Of a stretch of DNA of 42,145 nt, positions 1 through 8,216 are shown piece by piece; the first letter of the stretch is position 1, and every line of letters starts with the position of its first letter. The notes beneath the pieces were generated by a model. The model saw nothing but the letters and a program-made list of their open reading frames with translations. It had not been told where the DNA came from and did no database searches. Source of the stretch: an uncultured candidate division Zixibacteria bacterium (GTDB lineage Bacteria > Zixibacteria > MSB-5A5 > GN15 > FEB-12); contig CAJVYT010000003.1 in NCBI GenBank assembly GCA_913009765.1, positions 1 to 42,145 on the forward strand. The letters are read 5' to 3'. The position numbers and the translations under genes were made by a program.

Positions 1-43
1 ACCGAGATCTACCCTCTTTCCCTACACGACGCTCTTACGATCT
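1..43 (+). other. Illumina adapter remnant (assembly artefact)
   Basis: These bases match the Illumina universal/P5 adapter (the part running from ACCGAGATCT to GCTCTTCCGATCT) at 41 of 43 positions; the two differences are at positions 13 and 37. This is library sequence, not genome. The reading frame of the following protease gene happens to stay open through it, so a naive translation would add false residues. Confidence 0.96.
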
Positions 44-1945
44 AAGAAATCTACTGACAGGTTACAAAAAACAATTTTTTCTATAAGCACGTCAAAGGAT
101 ACAACTCTTTCGCTTTGGCTCACGCTTGATAATACAGAAAAAGTACCGATTAAACTGTCTGAAGAATCAATACGAAGACGTAAAAAAGTAGATGCGGTTC
201 ATTTTCTAATTAATAAACACGATTCTACTTTTTCTCAGCAAGTCATTGATTCGCTCAAAAATAGAGGTGCTGAGATTCGACATGTTTTATATTGGTTTGA
301 TGCTGTTACGGTGAATCTTCCTGTCAGCAAATTGTCAGCACTAGAGTCGTTATCTTTTGTGAAAGAAATTGATATCGTTCAAAAGTACAAATCTCAGCAT
401 AAGTTTCAAGCTACAGAATTAGGCAAATTAAAAACAATACAACAAAAAGCATTATCGCTTCCGTATGGGTTTTCACAATTGCAGAACACCTATATCAAGG
501 CGGATAAATTACATACCGCCGGATTATCAGGGAGGGGTGTACGGATTGCTATGTTCGACACCGGTTTTAATACAGCACACCATGCTTTTGACTCTGCCAA
601 TATTGTCAGTACTTACAATTTTATCGATAATATTGTAGATGTAACCCAAGATGACTGCATTGGCAGCCTATCGCAGGCTTCCCATGGTACAAGAACATTT
701 GGAATTATTGGCGGATATGTAGCTGATACATTAATTGGGGTTGCGTATAATGCTGAATTTCTTTTGGCTAAAACAGAAATATCATGTGGAGGGGTTGAAA
801 TATATCAGGAAGAAGATAACTGGATTGCCGCCGCCCAGTGGGCTGATATTTTGGGGGCTGATATTATCAGCTCATCACTTGGATATATTACTTTTCAGGA
901 TTCAGCCGGGTATACATTTGAAGATTTAGATGGTGATATTCCGCGTATAACACAAGCCGCTGATTTTGCCGCATCAAAAAATATTTTAGTAGTAAATTCC
1001 GCAGGGAATGAACGAGGAAATACATGGAATCATATCATAACACCCGCTGACGGCGATTCTGTTATCGCGGTTGGAGCGACTAATCCCGACTCAAGTTTGG
1101 CAAGTTTTTCATCACCGGGTCCAACAGCTGATGGAAGAATTAAACCTGATATTGTCACATTGGGAACTTCAGTTGTAACAGCATATTACACCGGAGGATT
1201 TACTGCAAACGCAAGTGGTACTTCATTTTCAGCACCTTTGGTAGCCGGGGGAGCAGCATTAGCATTAGAACATGATTCGACTCTTACTGCCGATGAGTTG
1301 AGAGAACTAATCAAACGTTCGGGCGACCGTTTTGATAACCCGAATAATGATTTTGGATATGGCTTGTTTGATGCTGTTAAAACTGCCGATATTATTCATT
1401 TTATCACTCCCAATAAATTTACTGTACCTGATAATAATTCACATCAATTTTTGATAGAAACCGGTGGACGTTCTGATATTGTACCTGTCATATCTATTTT
1501 AGATACAATTCCCGGGGTTTCGTTTTTTGATAATCAAGATGGTACAGCATTGATTGAAATTACCCAAACTGCCGGTTCAAAACCAATACAAAATATCAGA
1601 CTGACGGCGGATGTTGGTTATTTTGCTGATACCACAGAATTTATCATACTTTTTCAGAATTTATTGAGCAGCAGTTTGATTGTTGGTCCAAATCCTTGTT
1701 CAGATTTTACCAATATTTATTTTTATGATCCTGAAAATTTCGAATCGTTGGTAATTTATTCGATTTCAGGGGAAAAAATATGGGAAGCGTTCAATAATTA
1801 TTCCATTGATGCCGATAGAGTTAGAATAGAAGCAAGATGGAATTGCGACAACCAATCAGGTGCGGTTGTTGCCGATGGTGTTTATCTGATTGTAGTAACA
1901 TCAGGAGGAAAGCAGTTTCATCAAAATGTTTTAAAGATTGAATGA
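44..1945 (+). CDS. Subtilisin-like serine protease with C-terminal sorting-type domain, 5' truncated
   Basis: Secreted S8-family peptidase. The frame is open from base 44, directly after the adapter, so the GTG at 311 is internal and the gene is cut at its 5' end. The 633 visible residues start with a likely I9-type propeptide (about 1-115). The catalytic domain follows with Asp172 (in AMFDTGF), His214 (in SHGTRTF), oxyanion Asn322 (in NSAGNE) and Ser394 (in GTSFSAP), so the triad is complete. A beta-rich linker precedes a final ~90-residue domain (NPC start, DGVYLIVV near the end) that resembles FlgD-Ig/T9SS type A sorting domains. The signal peptide lies upstream of the contig. The stop is 15 bp before the next gene, which may share the transcript. 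Family is certain; the substrate is unknown, and T9SS export is inference. Confidence 0.93.
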   Translation, partial: KKSTDRLQKTIFSISTSKDTTLSLWLTLDNTEKVPIKLSEESIRRRKKVDAVHFLINKHDSTFSQQVIDSLKNRGAEIRHVLYWFDAVTVNLPVSKLSALESLSFVKEIDIVQKYKSQHKFQATELGKLKTIQQKALSLPYGFSQLQNTYIKADKLHTAGLSGRGVRIAMFDTGFNTAHHAFDSANIVSTYNFIDNIVDVTQDDCIGSLSQASHGTRTFGIIGGYVADTLIGVAYNAEFLLAKTEISCGGVEIYQEEDNWIAAAQWADILGADIISSSLGYITFQDSAGYTFEDLDGDIPRITQAADFAASKNILVVNSAGNERGNTWNHIITPADGDSVIAVGATNPDSSLASFSSPGPTADGRIKPDIVTLGTSVVTAYYTGGFTANASGTSFSAPLVAGGAALALEHDSTLTADELRELIKRSGDRFDNPNNDFGYGLFDAVKTADIIHFITPNKFTVPDNNSHQFLIETGGRSDIVPVISILDTIPGVSFFDNQDGTALIEITQTAGSKPIQNIRLTADVGYFADTTEFIILFQNLLSSSLIVGPNPCSDFTNIYFYDPENFESLVIYSISGEKIWEAFNNYSIDADRVRIEARWNCDNQSGAVVADGVYLIVVTSGGKQFHQNVLKIE

Positions 1946-1960
1946 ACGAGGTCACAAAAA

Positions 1961-3163
1961 ATGCCGCATACAAAACAAGGATTATCACGTTGTGCGGTGT
2001 GCAAAATAGATCTCAAAGGTAAATTTGTTTTTATCGACGAACAAATAGAACAACTGCTTAAAGAATCCAAAGAAAATTTATTCGGTAAACCACTCCATGA
2101 TTTTTTAGATGAGAACTCGGCAGCTCTCTTAGATACTATCCTTAATGTCAGAAATAATTACGAAACATTTTATGATACGACCACTCTAAATTTTATCAAT
2201 AAAGAGAATCAGCTGTTTTGTTTAAAAGTTGTAACTACCCTTAATTTTATCGCCGGCAATCCGGTAAATTTTCAACTTATAATTGATTGTGAAAATAGTA
2301 TATCTCAACCGATTCAATCGTACAGCGTAGATGAAAAAGAGATGCTTGATATTGTTTCAACGTTAGATGCTGAAACATTATCAGACACTCATCTTCTCAT
2401 AAAGTTTTTTCATAATCTTTCCAAAGCTGACAGCAGTGCGATGTATTTTGTCAATGAAAATCAGTTGGAGTTAGTGACCACATCAGAAACATCTGACTTG
2501 GAAAATATTATTGAGAGAACCTTAACAGAGACAAGTCAAATTCATTTTGATTATGCCGAATCCGGCAATGTGTATTCGTTCCTCAATGAAAAAGATGTTA
2601 GTACTGCTATTGAAACATACAAAAAAGCACCAAATGAATTTCTCATGTCTCTCCATCTTGCCAATGATGTCAGTTGTTTGTTACGGATGAATTATCCCAT
2701 AGATTATAAAATTTCTCAACTTGAAAAAATATTTAGACAGCTTTTACTTGCTGTCTCAGTTGTAGAAAAAATATTATCATTGCAAAATGATCTTACACCT
2801 GTAGAAGATTCAGTAGATATCAAATTTACGATTGGGTTTCTTGAGTCAATAAAAATACCGGCTTTTTTAACAAATTCCGAAGGTGATATTATAGGGTATA
2901 ACCCTTCTATGAAATTATATTTTTCAGAGAAACAATTAAACGGAAGTTATTTTGGTATTTTTAAATCACTGATAAAATATAACAGAAAATCTCTTATTGA
3001 TTTAATCGCCGACCATGTTAATTCACCGTATAACCCATCTCAACCAACAGAAAAACAGTTTAATCTGTTTTTAAATAAGTCAGTGATGAAAAAACTAACT
3101 ATTCTCAAAATTGGCGATAAAGAAACAGATAGATCAGCCTGTTTTGTTCTTGTCCCCAAATAG
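1961..3163 (+). CDS. PAS-GAF-PAS-like sensory protein without output domain
   Basis: A soluble 400-residue protein with no signal peptide or membrane segment. The N-terminal ~110 residues (CKIDLKGKFVFIDEQ, then KENLFGKPLHDFL) have the look of a PAS fold. Residues ~125-265 look like a GAF domain. Residues ~280-390 contain a second PAS-like segment (IPAFLTNSEGDIIGYNPSMKLYF). No histidine kinase, GGDEF, EAL or DNA-binding domain follows. The start has a GAGG ribosome binding site 9 bases upstream (GAGGTCACAAAAAATG). It lies 15 bp after the protease stop and just before the receiver-HisKA gene, so the two may have worked as parts of one sensory complex. Domain calls rest on pattern only and the function is unknown. 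Confidence 0.75.
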   Translation: MPHTKQGLSRCAVCKIDLKGKFVFIDEQIEQLLKESKENLFGKPLHDFLDENSAALLDTILNVRNNYETFYDTTTLNFINKENQLFCLKVVTTLNFIAGNPVNFQLIIDCENSISQPIQSYSVDEKEMLDIVSTLDAETLSDTHLLIKFFHNLSKADSSAMYFVNENQLELVTTSETSDLENIIERTLTETSQIHFDYAESGNVYSFLNEKDVSTAIETYKKAPNEFLMSLHLANDVSCLLRMNYPIDYKISQLEKIFRQLLLAVSVVEKILSLQNDLTPVEDSVDIKFTIGFLESIKIPAFLTNSEGDIIGYNPSMKLYFSEKQLNGSYFGIFKSLIKYNRKSLIDLIADHVNSPYNPSQPTEKQFNLFLNKSVMKKLTILKIGDKETDRSACFVLVPK

Positions 3164-3215
3164 CATTTTTAGAGCATCGTTAAAGCCGTGTCTTATAGGT
3201 AGTTAGCCTCTGACG

Positions 3216-3252
3216 TTGAGAATGCTCTTTGTGTGCCGATATTACATATAGA
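3216..3252 (+). promoter_or_regulatory. Sigma-28-like promoter P1
   Basis: TTGAGAAT (3216-3223), 11 bp, GCCGATAT (3235-3242), then TATAGA at 3247-3252. The -10 box matches the FliA consensus GCCGATAA at 7 of 8 positions and the 11-bp spacing is the FliA spacing. It lies 36 bp before the ATG at 3279. The same layout occurs at 14993, 29526 and 36820. Which sigma factor reads it is inference. Confidence 0.55.
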
Positions 3253-3278
3253 TTACCTAATACTGTTTTAGGAAAATT

Positions 3279-3998
3279 ATGGAATTCAAAAAAATAAACA
3301 TTCTTATTTTTGTCAAAAATAAGTATCACGAACTGCTGCTCACGAAAGAGATTCAGTCTTGTCTCAGCGGTAGTAATGTTATTTCAGTTCAATCAAAATT
3401 TGAAGCAATCAGGGTCATGTCAACAGAGTTGGTGAGAGCTCTTGTCGTAGATATAAAAACAGGTGTACCAGAAGAGCTTTGTAATGTTCATCAGATACAT
3501 TTATCTCGACCTGAAATACCAATTGTGGCTGTTGTTGATGATAATTCGGAAAAATTCTTAAAGAAAATACTTGAGATAGGGGTTACAGAAATTCTCCAAA
3601 AGGATGAAACCTTTTATGTGGTTGTTCCCAAACTTATTAAAAGTCTTATAACGCAAGAAACTTTTTCTCACCAAACAACATCAGTTGACCGCCGTATGCA
3701 GCAATCAGAACATCTTAAAGTAACATCACAAACTTTAGCACATGAGATTAATAATCCGCTTATGACAATTTTAGGTTTAACAGAACTTATCTTAGATAAT
3801 TCGTTTCAGTACGATATCGATTTAATCGACAAAATTAAAGTCATTCAATTATCTGCTCTTCGTATTCAAAATAGTACTCATCGTATGACACACATAATAT
3901 CACCTGTTTATCAAAAAACTCCTTATGGGATGATGATAAACCCCCAAAAATCACGTATTTACCGTAAATCAAAGGTTAAATTGCTCAAAACCGAATAA
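3279..3998 (+). CDS. Pseudo-receiver plus HisKA dimerisation domain, no ATPase domain
   Basis: A 239-residue signalling protein. Residues 5-120 resemble a response-regulator receiver: Asp58 (ALVVDIK) fits the phospho-acceptor and Lys108 the conserved lysine, but the acidic pair expected near residue 12 is replaced by FVKNKY, so metal-dependent phosphorylation is doubtful. Residues ~143-205 form a HisKA helix pair with an intact H-box (TLAHEINNPLMTILG, His155). The protein then ends in a short basic tail. No N, G1 or G2 box of the HATPase domain is present, and none is seen before yicC. It could be a phosphotransfer or dimerisation partner for another kinase, or a degraded hybrid kinase. It has its own sigma-28-like promoter. 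Confidence 0.75.
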   Translation: MEFKKINILIFVKNKYHELLLTKEIQSCLSGSNVISVQSKFEAIRVMSTELVRALVVDIKTGVPEELCNVHQIHLSRPEIPIVAVVDDNSEKFLKKILEIGVTEILQKDETFYVVVPKLIKSLITQETFSHQTTSVDRRMQQSEHLKVTSQTLAHEINNPLMTILGLTELILDNSFQYDIDLIDKIKVIQLSALRIQNSTHRMTHIISPVYQKTPYGMMINPQKSRIYRKSKVKLLKTE

Positions 3999-4002
3999 TT
4001 TG

Positions 4003-4030
4003 TTGACAAACCGCTGTTTATTTCTATTTT
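4003..4030 (+). promoter_or_regulatory. Putative sigma-70-type promoter of yicC operon
   Basis: TTGACA at 4003-4008, a 16-bp spacer and TATTTT at 4025-4030. It lies 28 bp before the yicC ATG, which has a GAGG ribosome binding site at 4045-4048. It would drive yicC-gmk-rpoZ-topA. Confidence 0.55.
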
Positions 4031-4058
4031 TCAGCCTATTAATTGAGGATATAAATAT

Positions 4059-4934
4059 ATGAATTCGATGACCGGATTTGGCAAAGCTGAAGTAAAAACA
4101 AAATTAGGTAAAATCAGAGTTGAAATATCTTCTGTGAACAACAGATATCTTGAAATAACTCCAAGAGCTCCAAGATCATTTTTTGGATTTGACCCCAAAA
4201 TTAAAGAAGTTATCGCAAAAATGTTAAACAGGGGTAAAGTAAATCTGTTTATAAGTTTTGAAGATAATATTGAAAGTTTTTCAAATAGTTATATAAATAA
4301 AAAACTTTCAAAGATTATATTTTCTGACTTGTCAAAGTTAAAAAAAGAATTAAAAATCAAAGAAGAAATTACAATTCACGATCTTCTTTTGATTCCCGAA
4401 GTAACCAAGCCGGAAACGGTATCATTTGATGAAAAAGCATTATGGGTTTCTTTAGAAAAAACCCTTCGGAAAGCATTAACAGAATTAATGGTGATGCGGA
4501 AAAAAGAGGGTGATGAAATAAAAAAAGACATGAAGAAACGACTCAAAGCTCTTTTAACAAGTACAAAAGAGGTCGAGAAACTCTCCGTTGAGTGTGTAAC
4601 TAAACGACGTGATAAAATAACCGAAAAACTCAAAGATATTTTAAACAACTCTAATGAATATTCAGTTCGCATTGAAGAAGAGATAGCAATTTTAGCCGAA
4701 CGTACTGATATAGCCGAAGAGTGTATCCGTATTTATTCGCATTTGAAGCAATACAAAGCAGCTTTAGAAGAAAAAAATCCGATCGGTAAAAAACTGAATT
4801 TTATACTGCAAGAGCTTAATCGTGAAGTAAATACCATAGCCTCAAAATGTTCTGATATTTCTATCTCGTCAACCACTATTCAAATGAAGGAAGAGATAGA
4901 AAAACTGCGCGAACAAGTTCAGAATATTGAATAA
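4059..4934 (+). CDS. yicC: YicC/YloC family endoribonuclease
   Basis: A 291-residue protein, the usual length for the YicC/YloC family, which contains endoribonucleases acting on RNA in the cytoplasm. The signature N-terminus MNSMTGFGKAE is present. The C-terminal half carries the conserved DUF1732-type block (RIEEEIAILAERTDIAEE, then GKKLNFILQELNREVNTIASK, interrupted as in the family). A stress-related and RNA-degradation role is known for E. coli YicC; the role here is inferred from the family. It is the first gene of a compact set: gmk starts 3 bp after its stop. The yicC-gmk-rpoZ order is common in bacteria. Confidence 0.95.
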   Translation: MNSMTGFGKAEVKTKLGKIRVEISSVNNRYLEITPRAPRSFFGFDPKIKEVIAKMLNRGKVNLFISFEDNIESFSNSYINKKLSKIIFSDLSKLKKELKIKEEITIHDLLLIPEVTKPETVSFDEKALWVSLEKTLRKALTELMVMRKKEGDEIKKDMKKRLKALLTSTKEVEKLSVECVTKRRDKITEKLKDILNNSNEYSVRIEEEIAILAERTDIAEECIRIYSHLKQYKAALEEKNPIGKKLNFILQELNREVNTIASKCSDISISSTTIQMKEEIEKLREQVQNIE

Positions 4935-4937
4935 GGG

Positions 4938-5525
4938 ATGAATGATATTAAAGGAAAAATTGTTATTATATCATCACCTTCAGGAGGCGGCAAAACATCT
5001 ATCTGCCGAGAACTATTGTCTGATTTACGAGTGAAAGAAGGATGGCAATTTTCAATTTCTGATACAACTCGTCAGATGAGACAAGGTGAAAAAGACGGAC
5101 GAGAGTATAATTTTATTACAGAAGATGAATTCGAAAAAAAAATAGCAGCTAATTATTATGCTGAACATTTTAAAGTTCATTTATATAATTATGGAACTCC
5201 TCGTGAACCTTTGGAAGCAGTATTGAAAAATGGCGGAGTCATGCTTTTGGATGTTGACGTGCAGGGGGCTGAGAGATTAAAAGCTGAATATCCAGAAGCG
5301 GTCACTATTTTTATTCTCCCACCGTCGGAAGAGGAACTTCAGAAAAGATTGATTCAGAGAGGTACCGAAACAGAAGAACAATTGGCAGTGAGGTTTGAAA
5401 ATGCCAAAGAAGAGATGAAATTACATAAAATGTTTGACCATACTGTTGTAAACAATGAACTAAAGACTGCTGTGGAAGAAGTATTAGCAATAATACAGAA
5501 TCACAGCGTTGAATCTGCCCAATGA
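4938..5525 (+). CDS. gmk: Guanylate kinase
   Basis: Transfers phosphate from ATP to GMP to form GDP, an essential step of guanine nucleotide synthesis. At 195 residues it has normal length. The P-loop is SSPSGGGKTS (residues 12-21), followed by the GMP-binding region (TTRQMRQGEKDGREYNF) and the VMLLDVDVQGA strand. The lid region and C-terminal helices (LIQRGTE, AKEEM) fit the family. The start lies 3 bp after the yicC stop, with an AAGGG stretch directly before the ATG, which suggests translational coupling. rpoZ follows 55 bp later. Confidence 0.97.
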   Translation: MNDIKGKIVIISSPSGGGKTSICRELLSDLRVKEGWQFSISDTTRQMRQGEKDGREYNFITEDEFEKKIAANYYAEHFKVHLYNYGTPREPLEAVLKNGGVMLLDVDVQGAERLKAEYPEAVTIFILPPSEEELQKRLIQRGTETEEQLAVRFENAKEEMKLHKMFDHTVVNNELKTAVEEVLAIIQNHSVESAQ

Positions 5526-5580
5526 GTGTGGAACAAATTAAGAAAATAGGCGTTAAAAAAAATAAAATATTGGAGGCATT

Positions 5581-5808
5581 ATGCATTCCCTTTCGATTGA
5601 AGAGTTTGAAAATTTTGGATTAAACCGTTATGAAGCTATTATTATAGCGTCAAAACAGGCTCGTTATCTTAATAATGTTCGCTTGAAAACATTAGAAAAG
5701 ATGGAAGAGAACCCGGATTTAGAGATTGAATCACGTAAGATGACAATGTGTGCTTTACGGGATTTATTAGCAGGTAAAGTGAAGTTCACTCGCCCTGATT
5801 CAATATAA
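5581..5808 (+). CDS. rpoZ: RNA polymerase omega subunit
   Basis: A 75-residue protein. The core NRYEAIIIASKQARYLN (residues 15-31) is the omega signature that clamps the beta-prime C-terminus. A family-like C-terminal stretch (MCALRDLLAGKVKF) follows. The start is fixed by a strong GGAGG at 5572-5576, four bases before the ATG. Its place directly after gmk is the classic gmk-rpoZ arrangement. The coaBC (dfp) gene that often follows rpoZ is missing; topA is next, 42 bp downstream. Confidence 0.93.
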   Translation: MHSLSIEEFENFGLNRYEAIIIASKQARYLNNVRLKTLEKMEENPDLEIESRKMTMCALRDLLAGKVKFTRPDSI

Positions 5809-5850
5809 CACAACGAGTAGATTTATCTGCGAAGAATTATAAGGAAAAGT

Positions 5851-8136
5851 ATGGCAAAAAATCTTCTTATTGTTGAGTCCCCAGCAAAGACAAAAACTCT
5901 TGCTCGCTTTTTGGGTAAAGATTTTGATATTAAAGCGACTATTGGACATTTAATGGATTTGCCAAAATCCAAACTCGGGGTTGACCCTGATAATGATTTT
6001 AAAATAGATTATACAACTATTAAAGGTAAAGAAAAGATTCTCGCTGAATTAAAAAAGGCAGCCAAAAAAGCTGATAAAGTGTTTCTGGCACCCGATCCCG
6101 ATCGAGAAGGGGAAGCCATAGCGTGGCATGTTGCCACTGCTATTAAAGGTACCAAGGCAGAGATTGTGCGGGTGACATTTAATGAAATCACAAAATCAGC
6201 GGTAACAGAAGCTATAAATAATCCACGTACAATTAATATGAATTTGGTTAACTCCCAGCAGGCACGAAGAGTTCTCGACCGTATTGTAGGTTATAAAGTT
6301 TCCCCATTTCTATGGAAAACAGTCGCCCGTAATCTTTCAGCCGGTAGAGTACAATCAGTTGCACTCCGTCTTATTTGTGAAAGAGAAGCAGCGGTGTTGG
6401 CATTTAAGTCGCAGGAATATTGGCAGATTGCTGCAAATCTTGAAACAGAAAAAAATGAAAAATTTGTAGCAAAACTTGTACGAATTAAAAATAAGTCACT
6501 TGCAAGTCCAAATGAAAAAGGTGCTACAAAAACTTTTATCAAATCAGAAGCAGATGTAAAAAAACATATTACCGCAATAAAAAAAGAAAATTTTATTGTT
6601 TCTGAAATTAAAGAATCCACAAAAACAAAAAAATCAACAGCACCGTTTATTACTTCTACGCTTCAGCAGGAAGCTGCCAAAAAATTTGGTTTTACTGCCA
6701 AAGTAACCATGTCGATTGCTCAGCAGCTTTATGAAGGTATTGAATTAGGCAGCGAAGGGCAGGTTGGTTTAATTACCTACATGCGTACTGACTCAACCCG
6801 TATTTCAAATGAAGCTATGTCAAATGTACGGAATTATATCAATTATGAATTTGGTGCTGAGTATCTTCCGAACAAGCCAATTCTTTATGGTAAGAAAAAA
6901 TCCGCTCAAGATGCTCATGAAGCTATCCGTCCGTCATATATAGAACATTCTCCTGATGCATTAAAGAAAAAACTGACACCTCGTCAGCTTAAACTATATA
7001 CGTTGATTTGGAATCGTTTTGTTGCCTCACAAATGAATCCGGCAAAATATAAAATTACATCGGTGGCTATTGAAGCAGGGGATTATCTTTTCAGGGTATC
7101 CTCGCAAAAAATTACATTTGACGGTTTTCTCAAAGTGTATCATGTCGAAAAAGAGGAAGATGAAACCGCAAATGGTGATGATGTTTCCAAACTTCCAAAA
7201 CTGACAAAAGACCAAAAATTAGACTTAAAAAAATTAGATAAGACCCAGTCGTTCACCAAACCCCCCGCACGTTTTTCAGAAGCTATGCTTGTGAAAGAAC
7301 TTGAAGCGGAGGGGATTGGACGACCATCAACTTATGCTTCTATTATTTCGACCTTAAAAGACCGTAAATATGTTGAAATAAATGAACGGCGGTTACATCC
7401 GACAGAACTTGGTACCACAGTCAGTAAAATTTTGGTGGAGAATTTCCCAAATATTATCAATGTAAAATTCACTGCCGAAATGGAAAAAGACCTTGATTTA
7501 ATTGAAGACGGTACTGATGAGTGGAAAAAAGTTTTAAGTGATTTTTATACTCCTTTTATAAAGACAATTGACGGGTTAAAAGGAAAAGAAAAAGAAATCA
7601 AAGCATCAATGGAAGAGAAGACTGACCAAAAATGTGAAAAATGCGGTTCTTATATGATTATCAAATGGGGTCGTAATGGTCGTTTCTTGGCGTGTTCATC
7701 GTATCCTGAATGTAAATCAACAAAACCGTTACCGGAAGAAGAAGCCCGTTCCAAAACAGACCAAAAATGTGAAAAATGTGGATCTGACATGGTAATTAAA
7801 ACCGGTCGATTCGGCAGGTTTTTAGCCTGTTCAGGGTACCCTGACTGCAAAAACACAAAACCTGTTACACTTGGTATTAAATGTCCCAAAGAGGGCTGTA
7901 CCGGTGAATTGGTAGAAAAACAGACCAAAGGACGAAGGCTATTCTATGGCTGTTCAAAATATCCAAAATGTGATTTCGCAAGTTGGGATATGCCTGTCAA
8001 GCAAGTATGTCCGGCATGTAAACATCCGTTTATGGTATTAAAAATTACAAAAGCAAAAGGTGAATTCTATCGCTGTCCCGAATGTAAGCATGAGATGACA
8101 CCCCCGCAGGCTGAAGAGGCTGTATCTTCAAAATAG
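5851..8136 (+). CDS. topA: DNA topoisomerase I (type IA)
   Basis: Relaxes negative supercoils by single-strand passage. The 761 residues have normal length. The TOPRIM domain holds Glu9 (LLIVESPAKTKT) and the DPDREGEAIAWH acidic motif (82-93). The active-site tyrosine is Tyr310 in GLITYMRTDSTR, with Arg312 beside it. The gate region NLSAGRVQSVALR is intact. The C-terminus carries four cysteine zinc modules: three of the topoisomerase zf-C4 type (CEKCG ... CSSYPEC; CEKCG ... CSGYPDC; CPKEGC ... CSKYPKC) and a last CPAC ... CPEC pair. It is the last gene of the yicC operon, closed by a terminator. The topA-xerC-hslV-hslU order matches topA-codV-clpQ-clpY of Bacillus. Confidence 0.98.
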   Translation: MAKNLLIVESPAKTKTLARFLGKDFDIKATIGHLMDLPKSKLGVDPDNDFKIDYTTIKGKEKILAELKKAAKKADKVFLAPDPDREGEAIAWHVATAIKGTKAEIVRVTFNEITKSAVTEAINNPRTINMNLVNSQQARRVLDRIVGYKVSPFLWKTVARNLSAGRVQSVALRLICEREAAVLAFKSQEYWQIAANLETEKNEKFVAKLVRIKNKSLASPNEKGATKTFIKSEADVKKHITAIKKENFIVSEIKESTKTKKSTAPFITSTLQQEAAKKFGFTAKVTMSIAQQLYEGIELGSEGQVGLITYMRTDSTRISNEAMSNVRNYINYEFGAEYLPNKPILYGKKKSAQDAHEAIRPSYIEHSPDALKKKLTPRQLKLYTLIWNRFVASQMNPAKYKITSVAIEAGDYLFRVSSQKITFDGFLKVYHVEKEEDETANGDDVSKLPKLTKDQKLDLKKLDKTQSFTKPPARFSEAMLVKELEAEGIGRPSTYASIISTLKDRKYVEINERRLHPTELGTTVSKILVENFPNIINVKFTAEMEKDLDLIEDGTDEWKKVLSDFYTPFIKTIDGLKGKEKEIKASMEEKTDQKCEKCGSYMIIKWGRNGRFLACSSYPECKSTKPLPEEEARSKTDQKCEKCGSDMVIKTGRFGRFLACSGYPDCKNTKPVTLGIKCPKEGCTGELVEKQTKGRRLFYGCSKYPKCDFASWDMPVKQVCPACKHPFMVLKITKAKGEFYRCPECKHEMTPPQAEEAVSSK

Positions 8137-8141
8137 ATATT

Positions 8142-8168
8142 AAAACCGGGTGTATGCTCGGTTTTTTT
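8142..8168 (+). terminator. Rho-independent terminator after topA
   Basis: AAAACCGGG (8142-8150) pairs with CTCGGTTTT around a six-base loop and runs into seven T's. It starts 5 bp after the topA stop and separates the topA transcript from xerC. Confidence 0.85.
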
Positions 8169-8181
8169 ATTTCTAAATTTA

Positions 8182-8210
8182 TTGATTAAAAACTTTGTTT
8201 TAAATATGTT
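8182..8210 (+). promoter_or_regulatory. Putative promoter giving a leaderless xerC transcript
   Basis: TTGATT (8182-8187), 17 bp, TATGTT (8205-8210). The +1 expected seven bases after the -10 box falls at 8217, the A of the xerC start codon. No Shine-Dalgarno sequence precedes that ATG. Confidence 0.4.
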
Positions 8211-8216
8211 ATATCT

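Noticed and set aside
3164..3278. Possible riboswitch or structured RNA: AGAGCAT (3171-3177) and ATGCTCT (3222-3228) as an inverted repeat
   Set aside because: The arms are only 7 bp with a 44-base interior, no known riboswitch core is visible, and the right arm overlaps the better supported promoter P1.
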